A stretch of DNA of 64,000 nucleotides from Gluconobacter sp. Gdi (GTDB lineage Bacteria; Pseudomonadota; Alphaproteobacteria; Acetobacterales; Acetobacteraceae): positions 372,001-436,000 of the forward strand of contig NZ_BLJQ01000002.1 of NCBI RefSeq assembly GCF_014132155.1. The letters are read 5' to 3'. A program made the translations under genes and the position numbers. Numbering within the stretch: the first letter of the stretch is position 1; the number at the start of each line of letters is the position of its first letter. The notes below the pieces were generated by a model. That model did not search any database. It was not told the origin of the DNA and worked only from the letters and a program-made list of their open reading frames with translations. Positions 17,320 to 25,036 of the stretch are shown one piece after another.

Positions 17320-19183
17320 AACGCCACTCCGGGTGCCACGCCCAAGAGTAAGCCGTTCCCGCAAGGTGTCCAACATCTCCCTGACCCTTCAGGGTAAAGC
17401 CATTACTCAGGCAATTGGCCTTGGCCCGGCAGGGCGTGTGGAAGAGCTCCCCCTTCCAGAAATCGTCGAGCGATACAGTCAGATTGGCCCTGAGGCAGAA
17501 CTAACAAGGCTTCAGAGCGCCATCACCCGTGCCCTGCGCCAGATCGAGAAAATGCGGGACAGGCTTGTCGGGCTTCCTGAAGAAGGGCGCGAAGAGATCG
17601 CGACCCTTCTGACGGTTTATGAGCGCATGCTTGGCCCCTCCCGTCTGACGCGGCAGGTCAGAAAGCGGATCGAGGAAGAGGGGCTCTGCGCTGAGGCTGC
17701 GGTCGCGGATGTCAGCGAGGCTTTGGCGCTTCAGGTTCTGAGAACGGCCGAAGCCATGGCTGGAGAGAACGGCGGGCAGGAACAGGACGCCAATCTGAGG
17801 CTGGCAGGCGAGTTTGAGGAAATTGGCCGCAGGTTGATCCGTAACCTCACGGGCGTCTCTTACCGTGCGTTTTCCAGCCTCCCTCCTGGGTCAGTGCTGG
17901 TGGCGGAACAGCTTCGTCCGGCTGATGTCGCGATGATTGATCCCGCCCGGATTGCCGCCGTCGTAACAGAAGGCGGCGGTGGCGCTGATCATACGGCCAT
18001 CTTGCTGCGTGCGCTCGATATTCCAGCCATTCTGGCCGTGCCAAATCTTATGGCGCAGGTCACGGAAGGCGATATGCTTGTCGTCGATGGGCATCTTGGC
18101 ACTATCACGCTGTCTCCCAATGAAACAGAGCTGCGTCTGGCACGAGAAGCTGCCCAGAAAGAAGCCAAGGAAAAGCGGACTTTTGGTCGCCTGAAAAAGC
18201 TTCCTGCCCAGCTTCAGGGTGGCGAACCCATTGAGCTTCTGGCCAATCTGGAGCTCCCGGCCGAATTGCCCATGCTGTTGCGCAATGGTGCCAAAGGAAT
18301 TGGCCTTCTGCGTAGTGAATTTCTGTTCGGCGAGCGGGACGATCTGCCTGATGAAGACGGGCAGACAGCAACGTATCGCTCCATCATTGAAGGCATGGAC
18401 GGCCGACCGGTCACAATCCGCGTTCTGGACTGGGGCGGTGAAAAAGGGCGGGCCTGCATGCGTCGCCTGGGTCTCGCGGAACAGGTGGCGGATGGAGACA
18501 ACCCCGCGCTCGGTTTGCGGGGTATCCGCCTTCTTCTGCGCGTTCCAGATGTGCTGGAGACGCAGTTTGCCGCCATTCTGCGGGCGGCTTCGCCTGCTGA
18601 CGGCAATACGGCCATTGGCCCGGTCCGCATTCTCCTTCCGATGGTAACATCGGCGGATGAGGTGATTGAGGCGCGGGAAATTTATGACAAGGTCGCTCGC
18701 CGCCTCAAGCGCCGTCAGATCATTCTGCCGGACCCGCTGCCGCCCCTAGGCATCATGGTTGAAACGCCCGCAGCAGCTTTGACAGCCAATACCATGGCCC
18801 AGCATGCGGACTTTATGGCCCTCGGGACCAACGATCTGACGATGTACACGCTGGCTGTAGATCGGGCCGATTCCATGGTGGCAGACCGCTACAGTCCGCT
18901 GCACCCTGCCGTACTTCAGCTGATTGCCCTGACAGCAGAGTCTGCTTTGCGGGCTCATCGTCCTATCTCGGTATGTGGAGAAATGGCGTCGGACCCGCGG
19001 GTGGTCGCGTTGCTGATCGGGCTTGGCCTGCGGTCATTTTCGATGAATTCTGCCTCTCTTCCACGCGTGAAACGCCTGATCAGAACGCTGAAGATGGAAG
19101 ACTGTGATCACCTCAGACGCCATGTGATGATGGAGACTGATCTGGCTTCCATTCAGTCGCTGATCCGTGATTTCGCACTCTGA
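17306..19183 (+). CDS. ptsI: PTS enzyme I (phosphoenolpyruvate-protein phosphotransferase)
   Basis: About 625 aa if the GTG at 17306 is used (TTG 17303 and GTG 17312 are alternatives), overlapping ptsH by 14 bases. The phospho-His is in GGGGADHTAILLRALDIPAI (His229 by this start), replacing the more usual GGRTSHTAI. The C-terminal PEP-binding barrel has GIGLLRSEFLF, IRVLDWGGEK (usually TLDxGGDK), and a late SVCGEMASD with the catalytic Cys. No N-terminal GAF domain (as in nitrogen-PTS EI) is present. It starts the PEP to EI to HPr to EIIA relay; no permease component follows. Confidence 0.95.
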   Translation: MSVTETPLRVPRPRVSRSRKVSNISLTLQGKAITQAIGLGPAGRVEELPLPEIVERYSQIGPEAELTRLQSAITRALRQIEKMRDRLVGLPEEGREEIATLLTVYERMLGPSRLTRQVRKRIEEEGLCAEAAVADVSEALALQVLRTAEAMAGENGGQEQDANLRLAGEFEEIGRRLIRNLTGVSYRAFSSLPPGSVLVAEQLRPADVAMIDPARIAAVVTEGGGGADHTAILLRALDIPAILAVPNLMAQVTEGDMLVVDGHLGTITLSPNETELRLAREAAQKEAKEKRTFGRLKKLPAQLQGGEPIELLANLELPAELPMLLRNGAKGIGLLRSEFLFGERDDLPDEDGQTATYRSIIEGMDGRPVTIRVLDWGGEKGRACMRRLGLAEQVADGDNPALGLRGIRLLLRVPDVLETQFAAILRAASPADGNTAIGPVRILLPMVTSADEVIEAREIYDKVARRLKRRQIILPDPLPPLGIMVETPAAALTANTMAQHADFMALGTNDLTMYTLAVDRADSMVADRYSPLHPAVLQLIALTAESALRAHRPISVCGEMASDPRVVALLIGLGLRSFSMNSASLPRVKRLIRTLKMEDCDHLRRHVMMETDLASIQSLIRDFAL

Positions 19184-19246
19184 TTCCGGTCCGCTTCAAG
19201 GCTCTCTATCGAAAAACAGTCGGCATGATGCCATATAGGAGAGACC

Positions 19247-19786
19247 ATGCCGGATTCGTCTTTTGAGACCTCCTCTGCGGAGGACCTGTCCTTTTCCCCA
19301 TCCATCACCTCCCGTCTTGAGCGGGCTGGGGACTGGTGCCGTCACCGTGGGCAACGCCTGACGGAGACGCGACGTCAGGTTCTTGGGCTGATCCTGTCTT
19401 CCGATAAGCCGTCTGGTGCTTACGATTTGCTGGCGCGATTGCGGCCAGCGCACCCCAATGCCGCCCCTCCGACCGTTTACCGTGCACTGGATTTCCTTCT
19501 GGAACAGGGGCTGATCCATCGGCTTGAAAGACTGAGTGCTTTCGTTGCCTGCTCCCATGCGACAGACTGCCACCATGGGTGCGATCATGGAGAATGGGGC
19601 GTTCATCGTGCTCAGTTCCTGATCTGCAAATCCTGTGGCCGGGCGTGGGAGCTTGAGCAGGAAACGATTGTCCCGGCTCTTATGCTGGCGGCCAAAGACG
19701 TTGGCTTCCGGGCTGAGGCCGCGACTGTAGAGATTGAAGGCGTTTGCGCCGCCTGTCAGAAAACCGGCGCTCGAAGCGGGAACTGA
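19247..19786 (+). CDS. zur: Fur-family zinc uptake regulator, Zur-like
   Basis: 179 aa. An N-terminal winged helix (LTETRRQVLGLIL; TVYRALDFLLEQGLIHRLE) is followed by the dimerisation domain with the metal ligands CSHATDCHHGCDHG, CKSCGRAW and CAACQK. The two CxxC pairs are structural zinc ligands; together with His/Cys clusters they favour Zur over Fur/Mur. Zur represses zinc importers when zinc is plentiful. GGAGAG lies six bases before the ATG. It begins 63 bp after ptsI and is followed within seven bases by the unknown gene at 19793. Confidence 0.8.
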   Translation: MPDSSFETSSAEDLSFSPSITSRLERAGDWCRHRGQRLTETRRQVLGLILSSDKPSGAYDLLARLRPAHPNAAPPTVYRALDFLLEQGLIHRLERLSAFVACSHATDCHHGCDHGEWGVHRAQFLICKSCGRAWELEQETIVPALMLAAKDVGFRAEAATVEIEGVCAACQKTGARSGN

Positions 19787-19792
19787 CCCATC

Positions 19793-20254
19793 ATGGGCGT
19801 GAGACGTTCTCGACCGCCCGCCCTGCCGTTTGACACTCTTCCAGAGCGCTCATCACCTTCGCCCCAGGTCCGCCGGGTTAAGAAGACCCCGGATATCCCT
19901 CAGCCTGACCTTCTGGACTGGCAGCCTCCGGTAACGCATCTCACTGCTGAGGACGTGGGCGCTATCATGCTTGATGCTGTGGCGTTCCGCCCTCCGGCAG
20001 GCGAGACTTTTCTGTACGCCTTGATGGATTTCGCTCAGGGACAAGCCATTTTCAAAGACGGATTGTCCCTCGCAGATCGGCTGGTTTTTCTCGAAGGCCC
20101 TCAGGCAGTATTGGCTCTGGCTGACATTCCGCCAGAGCAGGAAATTGGTATTCTGCGTGTGCGACGTCGACTAATCCACTCCTGGCTGGAGGTGGCTCAT
20201 GAGGGCAACGGGCCCTGCTATGTGCTGGTCGTAAAAGATCCATCACGCAGCTGA
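19793..20254 (+). CDS. hypothetical protein following zur
   Basis: 153 aa; not recognised. The first 45 residues are Pro/Arg-rich and probably disordered; the remainder has alternating hydrophobic segments (FLYALMDFAQGQAIFKDG; LADRLVFLEGPQAVLALAD) and ends with a CYVLVVKD strand. No signal peptide, membrane helix or metal motif is seen. The start is seven bases after the zur stop, so it probably shares its transcript. Coding use looks like that of its neighbours. No function is proposed. Confidence 0.6.
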   Translation: MGVRRSRPPALPFDTLPERSSPSPQVRRVKKTPDIPQPDLLDWQPPVTHLTAEDVGAIMLDAVAFRPPAGETFLYALMDFAQGQAIFKDGLSLADRLVFLEGPQAVLALADIPPEQEIGILRVRRRLIHSWLEVAHEGNGPCYVLVVKDPSRS

Positions 20255-20272
20255 CAACAGAGGTTCAGGGAC

Positions 20273-20974
20273 ATGGCAGAACAAGCGGGCTCAGGATTGC
20301 TCGCGAAAGTCATGCGCGGGAAACAGGTTGAGTCACGGTCTCTCGGTCGGGCGGTGGTGGTGGATGCAGATGGTTCTGTCGTCTGGTCCTGTGGGGATGC
20401 GGAGAAAGCGGTCTTTCCACGCTCGACCGTCAAGTCCCTGCTGGCAATTGAACTCGTCGAAAGTGAAGCGGCTGATCGGCTTGGTCTTTCCGACGAAGCT
20501 CTTGCCTTCGCCTGTGCCTCTCACAATGGCGAAGAAGCTCCTGCCAACCGGGGTAACGGATGGCCGTTCAATGCCAACATATGCAGTGCCTCTGAAGGCT
20601 CTTGTCCATGGTTTTGCCCGGTTTGGGAGTGGTGTCGGCCTTTCTTCTGAAAGAGCCAAAGCGACACAGCGGCTTAGGGAGGCTGTGGCAGCCCATCTGT
20701 TCATGATGGCCGGAATCGGACGATACGACACAACGGTCATGAACAATTTCGAAACTCGTGCGTTCATCAAACGGGCGCTGAAGATGTCATGATCGCAGCA
20801 TTGCCGGAACAGGGACTGGGTTTCGCCATCAAGACGGATGACGGTTCCAACAGGGCGGCAGAAGTGGCCATGTTGGCTCTGCTGCATCATTTCGGGGGTG
20901 AATCGCTCTGCCGGATGCCGGAAGATCATGCGGTTTTCGTTCGTACCAAGACGCACACACTGCGAAACTGGTAG
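20273..20974 (+). pseudogene. decayed asparaginase II-type gene
   Basis: Three pieces of one asparaginase-II-family protein are spread over two frames. The frame from 20273 gives the N-terminus (VVVDADGSVVWSCGDAE, FPRSTVKSLLAIELVES, ACASHNGE). Near 20540-20560 the reading must pass to the frame ending at 20792, which resumes much later in the family alignment at MPTYAVPLKALVHGFARF, so about 130-150 internal residues, including the HNNCSGKH catalytic block, are missing. Near 20770 an AAAACGGGC run appears to have lost one A; shifting frame there restores TGAEDVMIAALPEQGLGFAIK through to the C-terminus. Deletion plus a -1 frameshift make a functional enzyme very unlikely. Confidence 0.88.
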
Positions 20975-21006
20975 GGCGTCACAGTCGGTAAGATCAGGGC
21001 TGCCCT

Positions 21007-21027
21007 CACGATCTGAGTCAGATCGTG
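21007..21027. promoter_or_regulatory. perfect palindrome upstream of the sugar symporter
   Basis: A 10-bp perfect inverted repeat (CACGATCTGA / TCAGATCGTG, one central G). It is immediately followed by TATATAAAG (21028-21036), a possible -10 element, so the palindrome would overlap the -35 region. This suits a transcription-factor site. No U-run follows, so it is not a good terminator. Confidence 0.6.
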
Positions 21028-21048
21028 TATATAAAGTGACTATTCAGG

Positions 21049-21080
21049 CATCCACCCCAACAGGTGGATGTCATTTTTTT
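21049..21080 (+). terminator. intrinsic terminator or attenuator just before the sugar symporter
   Basis: An eight-bp stem (CATCCACC / GGTGGATG, six-base loop) then TCA and seven T. It ends only 20 bases before the symporter ATG, with the ribosome site (GAAGGA) right behind the T-run. There is no space for a promoter after it, so any transcript starting near the palindrome must read through, suggesting attenuation. Confidence 0.65.
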
Positions 21081-21100
21081 GCGAAGGATACCCGCCAAGC

Positions 21101-22525
21101 ATGACGGATCAGGTCAGGACCGAAGAGACCATCCAGCCAGATAACAGTGGAACATCTGTTTTTGATCCAACACGGTTCAAGATCATCGCCATTGGAGTGA
21201 TTGCTGCCCTCGCAGGGTTAATGTCCGGTCTGGATATCGGTGTTGTTGCGGGTGCTCTGGATCTGATCGGTCAGGAATTCCATACGTCTACGCTGGCGCT
21301 GGAATGGGTCGTCAGCTCCATGATGGCAGGTGCCGCCGCTGGTGCTTTGGGTGCAGGCTGGCTCTCCCATCATCTGGGCCGTAAGCGATCCCTTATTCTT
21401 GGCGCAGCAGTGTTCGTGGTTGGAACGCTGGGCTGTGCCATGGGGTGGTCCATTCCTTCCATCATTGTCTTCCGCGTTATCATGGGGATTGCGGTCGGTA
21501 TTTCAGCCTTTACGGCGCCGCTGTACCTGTCGGAAATCGCCAGCGAAGAGTCTCGTGGCGCCATGGTCTCGACCTACCAGCTGATGGTGACGGTCGGTAT
21601 TTTCGTTGCCTTCCTGTCAGACACCTATTTTTCCTACAGTGAAAACTGGCGCTGGATGTTCGGTGTCGCAGGTATTCCTGCGGTCCTGTTTCTGATTGGT
21701 GTTCTGTTTCTGCCATACAGCCCGCGCTGGCTGATTATGCAGGGACGTCACAAGGAAGCCCGTGAAATCCTCGTGGATCTGCGGAATGACCCGCTGGAGG
21801 CTGCCAAGGAAATTCGCGCCATTCGTGAACAGCTTGAAACCAAACAGGAAGGCTTCAAGCTGTTCCGCACCAACAGCAATTTCCGTCGTTCTGTCGCTCT
21901 TGGCATCATGTTGCAGGCGATGCAGCAGCTCGCAGGCATCAATATCGTCATGTATTACGCCCCTAATATTTTGGCGGCGGCTCATTTCGATGCGCATTCC
22001 CAAATGTGGTGCACGGCCATTATCGGCCTGGTCAACATGCTGGCAACGTTCGTGGCGGTTGGTCTTGTGGATCGCTGGGGCCGTAAGCCAATCCTGTATG
22101 CGGGCTTCACGGTCATGGCGATTGGAATGGGCGTGCTTGCCATGCTGCTTCAGGGCGGCATGACAACGCAGTCTTCCCAGATTGCAGCCGTGTTCCTGCT
22201 GATGATCTTCTGTGCCGGATTTGCGATGTCTGCTGGCCCGCTGATGTGGGTTCTTTGTGCGGAAATTCAGCCTCTTGGCGGGCGCGATTTCGGTATTGCG
22301 ATGTCAACATTCACAAACTGGATGACCAATCTTCTGGTGGGTGTGAGCTTTTTGTCGCTTATGAAAGCTATTGGAACAGGCGGAACATTCTGGCTCTTCG
22401 CAGGCCTGAATGCACTGTTTTTGCTGCTGACAATTCTGTTTGTGCCAGAAACAAAGGGCATGTCTCTGGCTGTTATTGAGAAGCGACTGATGCAGGGCAC
22501 AAAGCTGCGCAAGCTCGGCCGCTAA
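21101..22525 (+). CDS. sugar/H+ symporter, MFS sugar-porter family (GalP/XylE-like)
   Basis: 474 aa with 12 membrane segments. Sugar-porter signatures include GLDIGVVAGAL in TM1, the LGRKRSLILG loop, PYSPRWLIMQGR after TM6, QQLAGINIVMYYAPNI in TM7, GRKPILYAGF and the closing PETKGMSL. The family imports hexoses or pentoses with protons across the inner membrane; the substrate cannot be set from sequence. The start at 21101 (MTDQ) is chosen over 21068 because it follows the leader terminator and GAAGGA. With no sugar-transporting PTS seen here, it is a candidate main sugar importer. Control through the palindrome and leader terminator is inferred. Confidence 0.92.
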   Translation: MTDQVRTEETIQPDNSGTSVFDPTRFKIIAIGVIAALAGLMSGLDIGVVAGALDLIGQEFHTSTLALEWVVSSMMAGAAAGALGAGWLSHHLGRKRSLILGAAVFVVGTLGCAMGWSIPSIIVFRVIMGIAVGISAFTAPLYLSEIASEESRGAMVSTYQLMVTVGIFVAFLSDTYFSYSENWRWMFGVAGIPAVLFLIGVLFLPYSPRWLIMQGRHKEAREILVDLRNDPLEAAKEIRAIREQLETKQEGFKLFRTNSNFRRSVALGIMLQAMQQLAGINIVMYYAPNILAAAHFDAHSQMWCTAIIGLVNMLATFVAVGLVDRWGRKPILYAGFTVMAIGMGVLAMLLQGGMTTQSSQIAAVFLLMIFCAGFAMSAGPLMWVLCAEIQPLGGRDFGIAMSTFTNWMTNLLVGVSFLSLMKAIGTGGTFWLFAGLNALFLLLTILFVPETKGMSLAVIEKRLMQGTKLRKLGR

Positions 22526-22613
22526 TCTCCCAAAACATATTCTGCCCGATAGAAGCGTTCGGCCTTTGGTCGGACGTTTCTGCTATAAAGGGGACCAGCT
22601 GAAGGAGGCTGTC

Positions 22614-23024
22614 ATGACCAATTTTTCTCTCTCGCCCGAAGGTCCGGGTCGTGGAGGCGTTCTCCTTGTTTATGGGCTCTATATCGCCCGGTTTTTCACG
22701 GGCATTTCCCTATTGGCGGGAGTGATCCTCGCTTACGTCCTGAAAGGCTCCAGCCACGGTGTGGTCCGAACGCATCTGAGCTGGCTCATTCGCCTGTTCT
22801 GGTATGACGTTGCCTTCATTATTGGATGTGCTGCTCTTTTCGGCGCCTGCTTCATTACCGAACCTCCCGGAAGTTCCGGGCCAGGACAGCTCCTCTTCCT
22901 GATTCCGATTGGTATTTTTGCTCTGTGGAACATCGCTCTGCTCGTGTCGCTGTTTTATGGCGTACGATCCCTGACGCAGAACCAGGGGCCACTGCCTGAT
23001 CGCTTCCGGGTGCTTGGCGAATAA
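22614..23024 (+). CDS. DUF4870-like small membrane protein, copy 1
   Basis: 136 aa starting at 22614 after a strong AAGGAGG site. It has three predicted membrane helices (LLVYGLYIARFFTGISLLAGVILAYV; WYDVAFIIGCAALFGACF; LLFLIPIGIFALWNIALLVSLF). The YGLYIARFFTG and HLSWLIRLFWYD blocks fit the DUF4870/TMEM family of unknown function. It is the first of two tandem paralogues of equal length; the second lies 130 bp downstream, followed by an exported beta-repeat protein. Confidence 0.7.
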   Translation: MTNFSLSPEGPGRGGVLLVYGLYIARFFTGISLLAGVILAYVLKGSSHGVVRTHLSWLIRLFWYDVAFIIGCAALFGACFITEPPGSSGPGQLLFLIPIGIFALWNIALLVSLFYGVRSLTQNQGPLPDRFRVLGE

Positions 23025-23154
23025 ACTGGCGAATTACGCCATTCTCAGTCTGTCTTGCATTGAGTGGTAAGGCAGGCTGATAGGAAAATCAGGAACTGGC
23101 ACAGTTTCTGCATGAGCTCTTCTGTTGAGGATCATCCTCCAGAGGAGTTCATTC

Positions 23155-23565
23155 ATGTACACCACGACGATGTCCGGTTATGGAGCCGCCCGACAGGATA
23201 CGGGCCGTGACTACGTCCTGCTGATTTATGCGCTGTATCTCGCCGGCTTCTTTACAGGAATTACGGCATTCGTGGGCGTAACACTCGCCCATGTAGCGCG
23301 CCGCTCCGCAACTGGCCTGAAACGTGCCCAGCTGGACTGGCAGATCAGACTGTTCTGGTACGGTGCATTTGCGCTGACAGTTATTGGCCTGATTCACCTG
23401 ATGGTCGCAGGGCTTGGTGCCATCACGGGTGGTCTTGGTCTGGTCTTCATGGTCGTGCCGTGGGGACTGACCCTGACATGGGGTATTCTCACCGCCTGGG
23501 CCGTCGTGCGTGGAATGTATGCAGCATTGATGAACCGCCCGGTTGCATCATCCAACTCCTTCTGA
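23155..23565 (+). CDS. DUF4870-like small membrane protein, copy 2
   Basis: 136 aa from the ATG at 23155 (AGAGGAG seven bases upstream). It is a diverged tandem copy of the gene at 22614: the YALYLAGFFTGITAFVGVTLAHV and LDWQIRLFWYGAF segments align, with three membrane helices and the same length. The family has no assigned function. Its TGA overlaps the ATG of the next gene (TGATG at 23563-23567), implying coupling with the exported repeat protein. Confidence 0.7.
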   Translation: MYTTTMSGYGAARQDTGRDYVLLIYALYLAGFFTGITAFVGVTLAHVARRSATGLKRAQLDWQIRLFWYGAFALTVIGLIHLMVAGLGAITGGLGLVFMVVPWGLTLTWGILTAWAVVRGMYAALMNRPVASSNSF

Positions 23566-24323
23566 TGCCAAAGAAAGCGAATACAATGCCTGTTGTCCGT
23601 GCCGTTTTCCCTGTGCTGCTTGCTGCAACCTGCCTGACTTCCAGCGCGCTCGCTGCTCCGCTCAGTCAGAGCACATCCAGCGAAGATCTATCTTACGCAA
23701 CCCTGCCGGAAGGGGGGATCATTTCCACCATTAGTGGGGATGTGGAGGTCAAAACCTCTTCTGGGCCACTGTCCATCCGAAGTGTCAGTGGTGATACGGA
23801 CGTTTCATCATCCAATGGCCCCGTATCCGTCTTAACGGTCAGTGGTGATACCCAGATTGGTCAGATTCAGGGTGCGCTTCAGATCAAGTCCGTTAGCGGC
23901 GATATCACTGTTGCCGGGGCAGCTGGAGCCGCGATGCTGATGACCGTGAGCGGTGACGCGCATCTTGAGAAAGCAGCCGGGGACGTCACGGCCAAAAGCT
24001 CCAGCGGCGATCAGGACATCACCCTGACCTCAGCACCCAATGCACGCACTGTGCTTTTGGAATCTGCGTCCGGCGATATCACGCTTCACTTGCCGAAGGG
24101 TTTTGGTGGCACCTTCGACATCCAGCTTCGTCAGGGACGTTCGCAGAAAGACTTTCCCCTTGAGCAGTCACTGGGTCTGGCTGTGAATGTTGGTCCGTGG
24201 GAGAAACCGAGCCTTGTCTCAAGTGAATCCCGGAAGATTACAGCAAGTGGAAAGGTCGGTGACGGCAAAGACCATGTGACGCTCCGGGATGTCTCCGGAA
24301 CCATCCGTATCGTTCAGGACTGA
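23565..24323 (+). CDS. exported DUF4097-like beta-repeat protein
   Basis: 252 aa if translation begins at the ATG overlapping the upstream stop (23565), or 245 aa from 23586; neither has a strong ribosome site. A signal peptide precedes ALAAP (core AVFPVLLAATCLTSS). The mature protein carries a recurrent VSGD/SSG motif about every 20 residues (ISTISGDVEV, SVSGDTDVSS, TVSGDTQIG, SVSGDITVAG, TVSGDAHLE), as in DUF4097 'putative adhesin' proteins that fold as a single-sheet beta-helix. It is probably periplasmic or surface exposed. The last ten bases overlap the convergent rluA-type gene. Confidence 0.75.
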   Translation: MPKKANTMPVVRAVFPVLLAATCLTSSALAAPLSQSTSSEDLSYATLPEGGIISTISGDVEVKTSSGPLSIRSVSGDTDVSSSNGPVSVLTVSGDTQIGQIQGALQIKSVSGDITVAGAAGAAMLMTVSGDAHLEKAAGDVTAKSSSGDQDITLTSAPNARTVLLESASGDITLHLPKGFGGTFDIQLRQGRSQKDFPLEQSLGLAVNVGPWEKPSLVSSESRKITASGKVGDGKDHVTLRDVSGTIRIVQD

Positions 24324-25036
24324 CCGTCCCATCCTAAGTGGCGTAGCGCCTCAGCCATAGCTGGGGCGGGCGGCGCAACAGCGTCGAGGGTTTCTTCAGC
24401 CAACGGTACGTGAAGGTTACGGGCCAGAAGATGCAGGCCACCCGCATTCTCTGAGCCGTAAACCCGGTCACCCACAATCGGTGTTCCGAGATGCGCACAA
24501 TGGATGCGGGCCTGATGGGTACGCCCTGTCAGAAGTTCCAGCTCCAGCCAGCTCCTGCTGCCTGCCTGGCCCAGAACGCGCCACCGTGTGATGGCAGCAT
24601 CACCTTTCGGGTCCACAATCATACGCCAGCCTGAGGGCATCGAATGTCGGAGCAGGGGAGCGGAAATTTCGCCTTCCTGCTGAGTTGGGACGCCTTCAAC
24701 AACGGTCCAGTACAGTTTGCGGACCTGGCGCGCCTGAAAAGCATTCTGGGCTTCGATCAGAGCCGTCTTGCGGCGTGCAATCAGCAGGCAGCCAGATGTA
24801 TCCGCATCAAGGCGGTGGGCCAGCCAAGGCCCTCCGCGTGGATGGGTCACAAGGCGCGTCTCTACGGAATCCTGAGTGGATGGACCGGGGTGAACAGCCA
24901 GCCCGGCAGGTTTGTTCAGGATCAGGAAGCGCGATGTTTCCAGCAGAACAGGAAGATCCTGCCCCAGATAGAAAAGACCACGCGGGGCAGGGGAGGGGGA
25001 AGTTTCGCCGCGGCCTCTGCGTCTGTCAGTCCTCAT
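24314..25036 (-). CDS. RluA-family RNA pseudouridine synthase
   Basis: 240 aa. The catalytic motif is [14 protein letters not shown] (catalytic Asp in HRLD); [12 protein letters not shown] opens the fold and [20 protein letters not shown] is the second family signature. It isomerises uridines in rRNA or tRNA; the short length and lack of an S4 domain suggest a RluA/RluC-like or tRNA-directed member, but the target is not readable. It starts inside the 3' end of ftsK (11-bp overlap), so it is cotranscribed with it. Confidence 0.88.
   Translation of the reverse strand: MRTDRRRGRGETSPSPAPRGLFYLGQDLPVLLETSRFLILNKPAGLAVHPGPSTQDSVETRLVTHPRGGPWLAHRLDADTSGCLLIARRKTALIEAQNAFQARQVRKLYWTVVEGVPTQQEGEISAPLLRHSMPSGWRMIVDPKGDAAITRWRVLGQAGSRSWLELELLTGRTHQARIHCAHLGTPIVGDRVYGSENAGGLHLLARNLHVPLAEETLDAVAPPAPAMAEALRHLGWDGQS

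Noticed and set aside
23680-24020. Short-period repeats suggesting a CRISPR or satellite
   Set aside because: The repetition is at the amino-acid level (VSGD motif) within a coding sequence; no exact direct DNA repeats with unique spacers are present.
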